The position numbers were made by a program, and so were the translations under genes. Of a DNA stretch of 64,000 nucleotides, positions 35,830-47,465 are shown piece by piece. Under the pieces are notes generated by a model. The model was not told the origin of the DNA. It did not search any database and was given only the letters and a program-made list of their open reading frames with translations. The DNA is from Myrica gale (taxonomy: Eukaryota; Streptophyta; Magnoliopsida; Fagales; Myricaceae): assembly GCA_963930655.1 (NCBI GenBank), contig OZ005620.1:18419001-18483000 (forward strand), written 5' to 3'. Position 1 is the first letter of the stretch; each line of letters opens with the position of its first letter.

Positions 35830-38800
35830 TCAGAAGCAGCCACCCAACTGCCAAAAGATTGCAAAAAATAAAAAAGAATGAAGCAATTGAATTCAAAATG
35901 CACAGATTTCTAAAGAGAAAGAATAAAAGAACAAAATTAAAACAAAACAGAAAAAAAAATCTGGGAAGCTTCAAACTTTCCCGTTTCTGTATCATAATAA
36001 CCAGCGTTCAATGATTTTCGTGCACATGAAGAACAAGAGTGATCTGGACATTAGATATGCAAATTAGATGTAATACAACTCAAAAGGGCTGTCCTAAGCA
36101 CTAAATAAATGAGAGGAACATTTATCGTAGATTTATCCACCCCAATGATGGATGGTTTTAAGTAATCACACATCCCCAAGAACATAATGAAGCAGATGCA
36201 TTATAGAGTGAGTTTTCAGTTTTGGTTCAAATGACTAACTCCAAAACTTCAATCTGTTACTTGAAGGTATTCCAATGCCAACACTATTGTGTTTAAAATG
36301 AGAGAAAATGACCACCACCATACTAAGAAGTTTTTGTGTAGTTCAATCTACTTCTACACTTCTATTAATGACTAGACTACAAGAGTGGGTTAAGGTAGCA
36401 GAGTTGCATCGCGTAAGATGGGTCAGAAATCAATCAGAAAATGTATACATACCAAAATAGCCTCAATCTCCTCATTGGACACTGGTGTTCGTTTGGGCTG
36501 AAGAGAGGCTTTCCCTCCCACAGTTAGTGAGGCCTTTGAACTAAAGAAAGTTTGGCCAGCACCACCAGCTGTAGCAGTTGTTTGCGTTTGGGAGGCAGAG
36601 TCTGCAAGTGATTCCCAACACATGGTAATTTTGAGAAAGAGAACAAAAGCTTTCGGAGAATGAATCGTAGTAACAAGGGCTTCTTAAGCACCAGAATATG
36701 CTATCACTAAATTAAGCATAATACAAACAAAACGCTGTCTGGTAAGGTTATCTTGAAAACACAATGCATGTTGATGCACCCTTTTGCATCGAAGATAACC
36801 AGAGGATTCTCACATGGCATCAAAGAAACAGAAATATAAGACTAGCTTAAAGAAGCATAACCTCTATCTGGGGTTGTAAAAGAGCTGAGTTGAGCTGAGT
36901 ATTGAATGTTTAGAGTCGTTCATTTATACTTTTCCAAAACGCACTGAACAATATTTTTTGGTCAATGGCTTACTTATAAAAAAAAATATATTTTTTGTCA
37001 AACTTGTATATTTATACATCGAACGAGTTTGAGCTTGTTCAAGAGCTACTCGAGTAATTTATTCTTAATACAAAATGGATTTGACTATTAGACTCGTAAC
37101 CGATGCATTCTATCATGTGGGGAGTGGGGGACTTGAAGGCTAAGCATGAGCTTCTTGACATCTTAGTCAATAGATGTTAATTAGTACTTAATCATCATCA
37201 AACTATTACCCAAGTTAATTAGATGAACGATAGTCGTCAACTTTTGAAAATTATATTGTCCAATCTTGTATTTATAATACGCATTCATGATTTTTTTTCC
37301 TAAATAGATTAGTTATTGTATCTAAAAAGTTTTGACAAATATGTGTCAGGTTTTCATAAACTTCTTCTATACACACACTCACACATACAAGCACATCCAC
37401 CTCTAAATCGAGAATTAAACTCATACAGAACTAAGATATATCAAATCTGTCATTACAATGAGGCTTTTCTTTCATCTCCTTTAAATACTTAGAATGTTCT
37501 ATCATAAAATTACTTATAATTTTTTAAAAAACTATTAAAAATTAAAATGTAATGAGGTTATACAAGATTGTACACGTTGATTCGAGTTTATACGAGCTAG
37601 GCTCATTTATTAAACGAGCTTAAATTATTGTTCAGGCTTGGTTCATTTAATAAATAAATAAAACCCAAGTCGAGCTCAAGTTGATCATGAACAGCTCGGT
37701 TCATTTACAGCCCTACCTATATCAAAATAAAAGATGAGCCATTAGTTCCAAATGGAACGAGTATTGAACGACAGCTCTTAAGGTGCATGACAACCGAGAT
37801 TAATGAACCAAATCATTTAAGTGTTTAACAAACCATACAAACAGACGGACAAAGCATGACAGTAGCCATGATTTTACTTATCAGAGAAGTGAAAATGCTT
37901 TACATGATCGCACCTCATACTAGATCTAAAAACCATAATAGTAGCAATAAAATTGCAATTACTGTTTCTTCCTCTGCTCTTACGCTTCTACTCGAGCTTC
38001 CTAAGTTCAATGTTTCAACCAGAAAAGATCACATTCTAAAGCTTGGTTCTTGAATCCCTAACGCTCTAAATACATGTCTAAAGACCAGATAAACTCAAGA
38101 TGGAAATATTAATTTTCCCATTCATTTGATGGAGTGTACTAAAATTTGTTAATTTAGTGCATCCGCACGCACATGTGAGAGAGAGAGAGAGAGAAGAGCA
38201 CTTTGGTTGCCTTCAGCGAAGAAAAATAAAGCAAACGTTTTTCACAAGCAGTCATGACTACAATCTGTAAGTGCTGTAGTGTGGAACAGCAAAAACATGT
38301 CTTTCTCACAAACCAATTTCTAAACTGCCAAAACCAATTAAAAAAACACGGTGAATTGCGCTTTTGTTTTGCTGCACTTCCTTAACACAGTCTTATACTA
38401 ATCCATTGTGGCCAGCACATTCCCCAAAACAAATATACTAAGCACTGAGGATTGCAAGAGGAATATATACAAAATTACTATCCACTGTCAGCCAAAATAA
38501 ACCAAAGAAAGATTCAGTTCCACTCTTTCTCTCTTAACGAGTACAAATGCCAAATTTCAACATCAGTGTTTTTGTCCTATGTTAAATACTATTCAAAAGA
38601 GTGAGCAGTTAAATTTCATATTTCGTCATCCCCATACCCTTCATAAACTAAACCAAACTGCCCAAAAAACCCTTAAAAGAACTCAAGGATGGCTTACTTG
38701 CGTCCAAACGCCACAATTTTCCTACCCGCATGGAGTAATATCACTGGTTTAATCCTATGTTAAATAGTAGTCTCAAGAGTGAGCAGTTAAATATCAGATT

Positions 38801-39332
38801 TTGTCATCCACATACACTGCATACACTAACCAATACCACCCAAAAAACCAAAAGATTAATTCACGGATGCTCTACTTTTGACCAAACGCACGTTAATTTC
38901 GTAACCCTACGGAGTGACATAAGTAGTTCAGTCCTTCGTCACATTAGTGAGCATTAATATGACATCATCTGTCTATCTTTCCCAGTACCATTGTTACAAA
39001 AGAATGCTCTAAATTCTTTCACTTACAGAAGATCTGAGTCATCCATCTCAAACAGAACTCGTCATGTATTAGGGGAGTCAAAGTAACATCGAAGAAAAGT
39101 AAAGTGCTTTAAAAACCCCGACCCTTAGCATAATTGTCACGCTCTAGAATCCAAGTATATAGATGTTACAAGAAGCAATACAATTCAGCTTAAAATATCA
39201 CTACGAACAGAAGCAAATAAAAAAAGCATCAATCGAACAAAGAAAACAACTACGAGGGAGAGAGAGAAAAACAGACAGACCGGAGGGTTTGGGATGTCTT
39301 TGAGGAAATTTGATGCGCGGGATCCTCCGCAT
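35830..39332 (-). CDS. KGD4/MRPS36-like small protein (2-oxoglutarate dehydrogenase subunit 4 family)
   Basis: Three exons in phase (39332-39281, 36601-36453, 35847-35830) give 72 residues. The N-terminus MRRIPRIKFPQRHPKPS and the C-terminus PVSNEEIEAILLGGCF bracket a low-complexity middle (SSKASLTVGGKASLQPKRT). The two ends, IxFPxR..xPKP and VSxEEIExIxxGG, match the layout of MRPS36/KGD4. In yeast and animals that protein tethers the E3 subunit to the 2-oxoglutarate dehydrogenase core in mitochondria. The assignment to that family is from motif memory. The last exon is only 18 bases (LGGCF-stop) after acceptor TTTTGGCAG. The first intron is 2.7 kb and holds a hAT element and a tandem duplication. 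It converges with NdhS, stop codons about 330 bases apart. Confidence 0.8.
36869..37715. mobile_element. hAT-like element, 847 bp, in KGD4-like intron 1
   Basis: The left end is TGGGGTTGTAAAAGAGCTGAG. The right end reversed is TAGGGCTGTAAATGAACCGAG, an obvious match. The flanks CCTCTATC (36861-36868) and CCTATATC (37716-37723) form an 8-bp duplication with one mismatch. The inside repeats GAGCTTGAGC-type motifs and has no coding frame. Confidence 0.85.
38165..38192. repeat. (GA)n microsatellite
   Basis: GAGAGAGAGAGAGAGA tract in intron 1 of the KGD4-like gene. Confidence 0.8.
38576..38970. repeat. Tandem duplication, 178-bp unit, about 2.2 copies
   Basis: CCTATGTTAAATA starts units at about 38578 and 38756. 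Both run through GAGTGAGCAGTTAAAT, GTCATCC.CATAC, CCCAAAAAACC and GGAGT. A partial third copy (GTCACATTAGTGAGCATTAA) follows near 38936. It is intronic. Confidence 0.85.
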
Positions 39333-39466
39333 CGCCTGCGCTCCACCCATCTTTCTCGCTTGCTCTTCGCCTTGGTGCGTCTGTCGGAGAAAGGAACCGA
39401 GGCTTCTGGTGGAGTGAACGGCGATATTCGAAAGACCGGTCTTAGAAAGGAACCGAGACTCCTAGT

Positions 39467-40740
39467 TAGGGCACAATCCCGGTATACGTGCCGGTTTTGC
39501 CCCGGTAGGCCGATTTTGAAAAAATTGCTCCTACACCTACACCGTTAAGGGCAAAAATCAGTCTTTAGCGGTGGCAGTTTCCGGTTATCCTACATTCATA
39601 TTGAGCCATTTTTTAATATTTTACGCACTTGACCCAATGTATTTTTTCTTTTCTTTTGGTTCATTAATCATATATCAATAAAATCTAAACTAATGAAATC
39701 TAAATTTCAAAATCAATAAAATTAAAGATCATCTTAAAAGATAGGATGAGAATTTAAAGTTCAAAGTAATAGAGACGTCACTGTAAGTTAAACTATTATC
39801 TTTTGAAAAATCCAGTTTAGACTCGAACAACATTTAGAGGGGATAATATGTGTTTTCCCTCTAATTAACAAATCAATAACAATTTTAAAACATGTTCAAA
39901 ACATAGTAGGGTTTCCCTTGGTTTCACAAGAAAAATCCAAAAATTCAGCAATTTTTGAAGGCGCTCGAGCGCTTGTCAAACGCTCGACGAACGCTTATGT
40001 TTTTGTCTAAAATTTTAACTGAGCGCTCGAGCGCTTGTCAACCGCTAGTCAAATGTGATGACTCTGTTTGAATTTTTTCAAAGGGCTCTCGAGCGCTTGT
40101 CAAACGTGATTACTTTGTCTGAATTTTTGAACTAAAATGTAATTGAGTGACTGATTTTGCAAGCATGGTATAAATTTAATAGTGATTTGTCAATTTTAAA
40201 AATTTAGACAATTTGTTAAAATTTCATAAAAACTCTTAAACTCATACATTGATTTAAAATTTTTCGTGGTAGAATCTCGACCTCTTGATTTATATTATGC
40301 GATGTACTTACAAAAGTTTGACATTAAACTCTTTAATTATTATTCCAATGTCTTCATATATACCTTTCTAAATACAATAAATTTGTAATTTTTTCTACCA
40401 AAATTCTAAATAACTAGTTCATTCACCTAGCAAGTTTCTTGGTAACTTGAATGTAAGTATTTGATTAGACAAAACCAACAACAAATCTCAAATATTCAGG
40501 TGAAACTAAACTATTGAGTAGACCTTGTCATGCTTCTAGAATACTACGTCTTGAGGTGAAACTAAAGTTTAAACTATTGAGTAGAAACTAAACTAAAAAA
40601 ATTTAAAAACTTAAAAAAAAAAATCCCGGTTTACCTCGATTTTTTCAAAAAATTAAACCTACACTGGCATCGGTTAAGCCGGGTACCGAAAACTCGGTGT
40701 CGGTGCCACCGGAATTTCTCCGTGGCATCGTGCAGCCCTA
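39467..40740. mobile_element. hAT-like element, 1274 bp, upstream of KGD4-like gene
   Basis: The left end is TAGGGCACAATCCCGG; the right end reversed is TAGGGCTGCACGATGCC. Subterminal CCGGTTTTGCCCCGGTAGG and GCCGGGTACCG stretches occur at both ends. The flanks CTCCTAGT and CTCCCGGT agree at six of eight positions. The interior is AT-rich and non-coding, apart from palindromic repeats near 40 kb. Confidence 0.75.
39958..40125. repeat. Palindromic GCGCTCGAGCGC repeats, about 65-bp step
   Basis: GGCGCTCGAGCGCTTGTCAA, GAGCGCTCGAGCGCTTGTCAA and GCTCTCGAGCGCTTGTCAA recur with TCTGAATTTTT between them, inside the hAT-like element. GCGCTCGAGCGC is a perfect palindrome. Confidence 0.85.
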
Positions 40741-40749
40741 CTCCCGGTG

Positions 40750-41752
40750 GAGTTGACGGGGATTTTAGTAATGGGAAATACAAGAAGGTAACGCCCTAGA
40801 CGGTTAGACCCTCACGTTTATGTAGCCTATGGCCTTATATTCGCTTTTGTTTTTTTGTTTTTTTAGATTCGGTACCTGGTGAAGTTGCCTACCCCAAGCC
40901 ATATCCTAGGAAAAGAACTATTGTAGTCCATGTTTCAGAATTGAGAAAAAAAAAAGTAGTCCCTGTTCCAGACCATGGTTTTTTTTAAAGAAATGGTAAT
41001 GAAAATTTGATTTGATTGAATTTTTTATATTTATTATAATAAAAATAGATGATTTAAACTTATAAAAAAATAGATAATTTGATAGGATAAGGAGAGAATG
41101 ATTTTGAAGTTTTTTATATTATTTTTTTACTAAAATTTTGAGTTAATTATATTTACAAAATAATAATTTTGGAATGGAGTCATTTGCAAACATGCCTTAA
41201 GAATTTTGAGTTAAGGGCATGTTCCCAAACTAAAATTTTCTGAAAATTTTGAGAATGTTGTGAAAATTGAGGTAGATTAGAGTTTTGTTGATTTTGAGAG
41301 AATATTAGTGAAAAATATAATTCTATGAGAGTTAGTAAAGAAGTGAAAAGAAATCATTTGAATGAATTTTTTATATTTATTGTAATGAAAATAGATGATT
41401 TAACCAGGAGAGAAAAAAATATTTTTTATTTTCTTGACTAGAATATTGAGTTAGTTATGTTTACGAATAAAAAATTTGGAATGAAGAGAATTCTAGCTAA
41501 AATTTACTTTGCAAAAATTATCTAAGTATTTCACAGTTAAATAACACAAAAACTATATAAAAAAACAATAAAATCTGTCCACAAAATGAAAAGTAAAGAA
41601 AAACCAGTAACTATAAAATCTTGTCAACTCGAGAAAGTTGGGCTATTATATATCTTACAAATCCGAGGGTGCCTGTTTTTTAAGCAATACATAAATTCTA
41701 TTGATAAAAATTGTAGTAATACAAAAATAGAGACTTTACATATCAAAGGTCT
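40750..41752. repeat. AT-rich spacer with a diverged repeat pair
   Basis: ATTTTTTATATTTATT.TAAT.AAAATAGATGATTTAA near 41015 recurs near 41370. In both copies it is followed by TTTTTACTAAAATTTTGAGTTA-like text and TTTGGAATGRAG. This suggests two old copies of one element about 350 bases apart. No gene is seen. Confidence 0.55.
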
Positions 41753-41760
41753 ATTGGGTC

Positions 41761-42295
41761 TAGGTTGGGCATTCCACCAGTGAAGGCGGTTTAACCGCCT
41801 CTGCTTTTGGCCCAGCTGGGCGGCCACCGCTTCCCAGTGATACCGGTGGTAGTACCATCCCTTAGGAAAATTTGGAGATTTAGGTGGGGGCAAGGACACC
41901 GCTTCACCAGTTTTTTTTTTTTTTTAATTTTTTAGTTTTTAACCAAACGACGCCGTTTCACTTTAATGAGAAACGACATCGTGTTAGTTAATACAACTTA
42001 AAAAAAAGAGCATCTTCAAAATGAAAAGATTCTCATCTCTTGCCTAAAGCTTCAGTCAACCCTCTCTCCGTCGCGCCACCCTCTCTCACTTGAAGCTGCA
42101 GTTGGCCCTCTCTCCGTTGCCTGAAATTGTTGCCGCCTGTGACGTCGCCTCTCTCCAGGCCCAGAACTGGGCGGTTCAACCGGGAACAACCTCTCGGTAC
42201 CCGCAACCGCCAAAGCGGTTATCACAACCTGCCCTTGCCGGGGAAATAGCGGTTGGAGGCATAACTACACCCGTTTGAACAACTACCCACTCCTA
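41761..42295. mobile_element. hAT-like element, 535 bp, with exact 8-bp duplication
   Basis: ATTGGGTC stands at 41753-41760 and 42296-42303. The ends are TAGGTTGGGCA and, reversed, TAGGAGTGGGTA. The body has GGCGGTTTAACCGCC palindromes, GCGGTT/AACCGC motifs and an AACGACGCCGTTTC stretch. No transposase is present. Confidence 0.82.
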
Positions 42296-42505
42296 ATTGG
42301 GTCCTACACCTGAGAATAGGACATAAAATCGGTTATTCCAAACAGCCCGAACCCGAAGTCCACGAAATGTATCCAGGCCCAAAAACCCGAAGGGGGAAGT
42401 AGACGTGCAACACAACGGTTCTCAATACCCAACCTTATATCATTTTAGCGGTTTTGAGCTGTGTTTTTGCCACCTATACCCAAGGCTTTGCGGTTCCAAG
42501 GGCAC

Positions 42506-42515
42506 CTATATATAG
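42506..42515 (+). promoter_or_regulatory. TATA box of XTH fragment
   Basis: CTATATATAG lies 89 bases before the ATG at 42604, the same spacing and context (GCACCTATATA) as at the intact XTH gene. Confidence 0.7.
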
Positions 42516-42603
42516 AAAGCTCACAACTCAAATTTCCAAACCACATTTTCTCCTGACCCAAAAACTCTTCTTTTCCCGAACTCTACTCGAAAATAGAACA
42601 AAA

Positions 42604-42888
42604 ATGTCTTCTTGTTCCTCTTATAAGTTATCACTGATGCTTTTTCTATCTATATCCATGAGTTCTCTAATATTAGTTGTCGTGTCTGGCAATTTCTACC
42701 ACGACTTCGAAATTATGTGGGGCGGTCCCCGTGCTAGGATCCTCGATGGCGGCCAACTTCTCTCGCTCTCGCTTGACAGGGTTTCTGGGTCTGCTTTCTG
42801 GTCCAAGAATGAGTACCTCTTTGGAAGAATTGGCATGCAAATCAAGCTAGTGCCTGGGAACTCTACTGGCACAGTGACAGCGTATTAT
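42604..42888 (+). pseudogene. XTH exon-1 fragment
   Basis: 95 codons: signal peptide (LSLMLFLSISMSSLILVVVSG) then NFYHDFEIMWGGPRARIL..., [21 protein letters not shown] and TAYY before a GT donor. It is the first exon of a xyloglucan endotransglucosylase/hydrolase, closely related to the intact gene at 53.3 kb. No exon with the catalytic [10 protein letters not shown] motif follows; a LINE fragment begins about 220 bases later. It could still be transcribed, since the TATA box and start are intact, but cannot give an enzyme. Confidence 0.9.
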
Positions 42889-43111
42889 GTGCGCGACTCT
42901 CTTCGGATTTCAGTTTTGATTTGAACTAATTATACTTGGATTATGGATAGCTACTTAATTCTGAGTTAAAAAAATGTGTACAAAAGTTGTGCACAGATTC
43001 TCATCTCTATTCATGGGATCATATATATCCACTTGTCACATTAGTCGTACCTATAAAAGAGAGAATTCTATAGGTACAAAGTGCACAATCCGTATGCGGG
43101 TAACACTAACC

Positions 43112-44764
43112 AGTGATTTTTTTTAACTGGCTACCGCCAAATAATATCATTAAGGTAATATATGTCCAAAAGCTATATAACATACCACGCCACTTAAGGC
43201 CGCTTAAGGAGTGTCACTCCCCTCAAAAACCCAAGGCAACCTATCATGACAACCACAAAATTTGGGAAAGCATCCCTCTCGTTGAGAGGAAGCAGCCCAT
43301 TGACAAAATGAGTGTGCAACAACATTCACACTCATAGGGATGAACATACACAAGAACTCAGGATACACATCTAAATGAGACTTAATACAAGAGACCACAT
43401 ATTCAATCTTCCAAGGGCAGCTCTAGAGGTCATGGTTGACAGCATCAATTACAATGAGGGAATCACTCTAAAAAATGGATGTTGACCATGCACGCTGAGC
43501 AGCCACCTGCACTCCCAACCAAATAGCCTTTGCCTCCCCGATAGTGGGATCCACCACATGAAACCTCTTGGTTTCTGCGGGTGGAGGTTGCCATGACAAA
43601 GAATGTATCATTGAGTGTAAGGCCCAAGCATCCAAATGTTGTGAACATAACTGTCTAAGGTGTCGTGACAGTCGCCAAGGATCCAAGCAAACAGCTCCGT
43701 GAACCACTTTATTGCGCCCAAACCAAAGCATATCCATGGCCAACACAGCATAGAGTTGAAAATGGTGCTGCATAGCACACATAATGCCCATAAGCTGAGG
43801 TTTCAAGATAACAGAAATCCATTTAGATATAGGAAAGCCAACAAATTGTTGGAAATCAATACGCCAAGGAGCAGTCAACCATAGAGTTCTACCATAAGGA
43901 CATTCCAAAAACAAATGAGGAGCAGATTCATCATAAGCTCCACAAAGGAGACAAGTGCAATTAATAGAGGCATTAGCACCAAGAATGGATGCTACTCGAA
44001 TATGTGTGGGTAATATGTTCCATGCAATTTTCCACAAAAACAGACGCAAACGAGCGTGAATCTTGAGCCGCCATAACTCCTTCCATTGTTGCATAGTAAG
44101 GGGGCTAGCTTGAGCATTGAATGGAGGAACTAAATGATTATACATAGATTTGGTCGTATACTGACCTGAGTTATGCAACACCCAAATCCATCTATCCCCC
44201 GTACCATTAAGATGGAGTGGAAGTCGCAAGATATTGCTGATAGTTTCCTGATCAAAGTATTGGTGGAGCAAATGGCGATCCCATTGGCGGGTAATCGGGG
44301 ATAACAAAGAGCTAACATACTCCAATGGTGCTGTCGGAGTTTCAGTCAACCGAGGTCTAGGGGAAAAATCATGAAATCCAATGACCCATGGATCCTGCCT
44401 ATTCGAGTTGCCTCTCCGTCACAAATTTGGCGACACGCGCCAAGACGTAGATAAGGTAATAAACGGATAATACCTTGCCACACGTATGTGGCTCGCCGGG
44501 GTCTAGGTGCATCCCATAATGTAGCTTGCCGCAAATATTTAGCACGACATAGTGCCACCCATATGAAAGGAGAATTAATGAGTAGCATCCACCCAAGTCG
44601 CCCCAACATAGCAATATTCATTTTGTCCAAGGAACGTATCTCAAGTCCTCCCAACGCCTTCGGAAGACACATTGACTACCATGATTTAAGGGTTAGATGA
44701 TGCTGCCTATGTGGATCAAAGCCCCACCAAAAGTTTTTAAAATGCTTATTAATAGAATCACACC
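43112..44764 (-). mobile_element. 5'-truncated LINE retrotransposon (C-terminal reverse transcriptase, zf-RVT and RNase H remnants)
   Basis: Minus-strand frames, shifted twice, read continuously as plant LINE ORF2. In order: FWWGFDPHRQHHLTLKSW, MCLPKALGGLEIRSLDKMN, WKELWRLKIHARLRLFLWKI, then the zf-RVT block CLLCGAYDESAPHLFLECP. RNase H-like text follows (AIWLGVQVAAQRAW, VVAHSFCQWA). The 3' end carries an eight-T run (43117-43124 on plus), a short A-tail. The reverse-transcriptase catalytic region and endonuclease are missing, so the insertion is 5'-truncated. No target duplication was found. Confidence 0.9.
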
Positions 44765-44965
44765 TATAATGACAATTCTCTCCTTTTTCCTATTCAAATT
44801 GAAAGAACCTTAAATAATAATTCTCTCCTTTTTCATTCAAAAATGACAATTGACGTTATTCTTCTCCTGCTGGACTATTTCCCTCCTATGATGTGCTAAT
44901 GTAACCTATGTAGGAAGAGGAATTTACAACACAATGGGAGTAAAGCTTTAAACTAGAGCAAATTT

Positions 44966-45400
44966 TGTTGAAAAGGCAGTGAAGAAAGATATGGAAGATC
45001 ACATTTCGATTTCTCAAACTTTACTTTTTTTTGTTTGTACTGACTTGTACAAAATGGTGGGGTTTCACCTATTTATATTAGTTTACAAATTAAATCCTAG
45101 CGACATATTTCTATAATACTTTAACACTTTCTAGAAAAAAGTACTTCTACTTAACTCTAAGATATTTTTATAGAACTTTCAAGAAAATGATTAATCTTCT
45201 CTACTCTAGAGTTTTATAAAACTCTCTAGAGAAGTGGTTGCTCTTTTTTTATCTAGAGATTTATAGAATTCTCTAGAAAAGTGATTTCTCTTCATTTTCT
45301 CTAGAGATTTACGGAACTCTCTAGAAAATATTCATCCTTTATTGGGCCAAGAAAAAGTTTGGAGCTCATCTTAGGCCCAAATCAAGTTTAACTTTCAACA
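44966..45400. mobile_element. Probable solo LTR (about 435 bp)
   Basis: Begins TGTTGAAAAGGC and ends AACTTTCAACA. An internal three-copy repeat of about 60 bp (TCTCTAGAGATTTATAGAATTCTCTAGAAAAGTG) occupies 45200-45330. No partner LTR or 5-bp duplication was seen, so this is tentative. Confidence 0.5.
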
Positions 45401-46105
45401 ACCTACGATGGAACATTAGCTACAAAGGGCTTTACGTTTGACTTTGTGCTAATATTTTTTTAAGCCTATCAATCTCACTGTCTCAGCATGGCAGTGTATA
45501 GGGAATTGCGTATAGAACTGCAGTATTTAAAGCCTTAGCTGGATTTAGATAAACTACGTACATGTCGTGAACCAGCACAACTCTAGAGGGAAAATCAGTA
45601 GGACCATATATGATATACGTAATCACGAAACGTGTATACGTAGTATCTGGATTATTTCTCTGAAAATTGGCAATATGGTCACAGTTTTATACCATGCTGA
45701 CGATTTAGTCACTAGGTTTTATTTTTTTACTTTATGGTCACTGAGTCCCTACCCATGTGACGATTGGGTCCTATTGTCCATTTGACGTCAATCTATTTAA
45801 TTGAACTCCATGTCATGTCAGCATTTTAACACATCAGTGTCACACGTCAGCTAGATTAACATTTCAAATCCAAGTTTAACAAAATGTTGCATTTAATGCA
45901 GACAAAACGACATATCACATATGGCTCAGAATAAACAAATTGTTTAATGCACAAACCCAAACCAAGCTCATTCATGTAGACTAAATGAACCGTTTCATTA
46001 AGTTGGCCTTCTTCCTTCTCAAATCATACAGACGACCAGATCCCTTTTCCCCATTCCCCATTATCGGCACAATTGGACATTTGTGGTTTCTGACTTTGCA
46101 CGACA

Positions 46106-46735
46106 CTATAGTGGTGTATATTGATCATGCTGAGTGGGAAGAAAGAATATGATTTGAATGTTTGAAGAAATTCCAAAGCTAAATGGATTCGCAAAGCTTG
46201 CAGTTGTTCCCGCTAGAGTAAACCCAAGGGTCTGAGTATTTGAGAATACTCCAAAATTTGGTGAAGTTGCAAAGACTGTGTTTGTGCTTACTGGAGTAGA
46301 TCCAGCAATTTGACTGTTTGAAAATGCTTCGAAGCTCAATGAATTTGAGAATGTAGTGGTTGTGGCTGCTGAAGTAGATTCTGAGGTTTGACTATTTGAA
46401 AATACTCCAGAACTCAAAGGATTTGAAAAAGTTGTAGTTGTGCCAGCTGGAGAAGATCCAAGGGTTTAACTGTTTGAAAACATTCCATACCTTGATGAAG
46501 TTGCAAACGGTGTTCCTTTGGTCACTGTAGTAAGCCCTGAGGTTTGACTGCTAGAGAATGTTCTAGAACTCCAAGATGTTGGAAAGCTTGTAATTGTACC
46601 TAATGGAGCAAACCCAGTTTTCTCATGAGATGACTTTATTCCATTAGTCTTGGTTTCATACACCATTTTACTTCCAATGGTTTGAGATTCTACAACAGAT
46701 GAGCTACCCCTTTCACTGCGTTTGCTTTGAGCCAC
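46106..46735 (-). pseudogene. FG-containing 26-residue repeat ORF with one internal stop
   Basis: The frame runs from MAQSKRSERGSSSVVESQT at 46735 to 46106 and is broken once, by TAA at 46466-46468 where the repeat pattern predicts Gln. About six 26-residue units follow the scheme TxFATSxxFGVFSNSQTxGSTPxx. FG, F-rich and S/T-rich spacing recalls FG-nucleoporins, but I cannot name the donor. A GSSSVVESQTIGSKM head precedes the repeats. As it lies wholly within a Mutator-like element, it is probably captured sequence. Confidence 0.65.
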
Positions 46736-47162
46736 TTAACAACATCACTGAAGTTTTCCTGCGGAAAGAGAATTGAGAAGAATTTTCTTTCTTAGGTTGC
46801 AAAAATTACAAACAAATCTAAAATGCTCACCAAACACCCACTGAAAAGGGAAAACAACAGATCTGACTGCTAGGGCAACGGATGACAGGGTGTTCTTCTT
46901 CGCGGGGGGTGAAGGGGTTTGGCATTAAACGATTCGTTTAGTCTGAGCCATATGTGATCTGTCGCTAAGTCTACATTAAAAGCAGCATTTTGTTAAACTC
47001 AGATATGACGTGTGACACTGACGTGGCATGTGGTTCAGCTAAATAGATTGACGGAACATGGACGGTAGGACTCAATCGTCACATGGGTATGAACTCAGAG
47101 ACCATAAAGTAAAAAATGAAACTTAGTGACTAAATCATCAGAATGGTATAAACCTAGGGTAT

Positions 47163-47465
47163 GTTCGTTTTCACCATTTTTTCAGGATTCTAAGTATATT
47201 CACAATTCTACCACCGAACATATTCAGAATTCAAACACAAAAACCAATACATTTTACACAATCTCCAACAACTTTTTAATTTTTTATTCAACATAAATTT
47301 TCTCTCTCTATACTTTTTCACATAACTCCAATACTTTTTTATTAAACAATTACATCAAATCATTTCTCTCTCCACTTTACACAAACACCAATAAAACACT
47401 ATTCAACATAAAAATTCACAACTTCTCTAAAATCCTACATTTGTTCTCAAAACGAACATCACCCT
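47163..47465. mobile_element. Tourist-like MITE, copy 1, nested in the MULE terminal repeat
   Basis: GGTATGTTCGTTTTCACC...AAAACGAACATCACC with flanking CTAG on both sides. Removing it rejoins CCTAG and TGATCATATTGCC, the sequence expected from the left terminal repeat of the surrounding element. A copy at 52462-52766 differs at only a few positions. Confidence 0.88.

Noticed and set aside
36301..36340. Alternative last exon of the KGD4-like gene reading YGGGHFLSF
   Set aside because: It has an acceptor and a GG, but the exon at 35847-35830 gives LGGCF with a better acceptor and the expected family ending.
39294..39548. 84-residue plus ORF
   Set aside because: Antisense to exon 1 and the 5' flank of the KGD4-like gene, and it runs into a hAT-like element.
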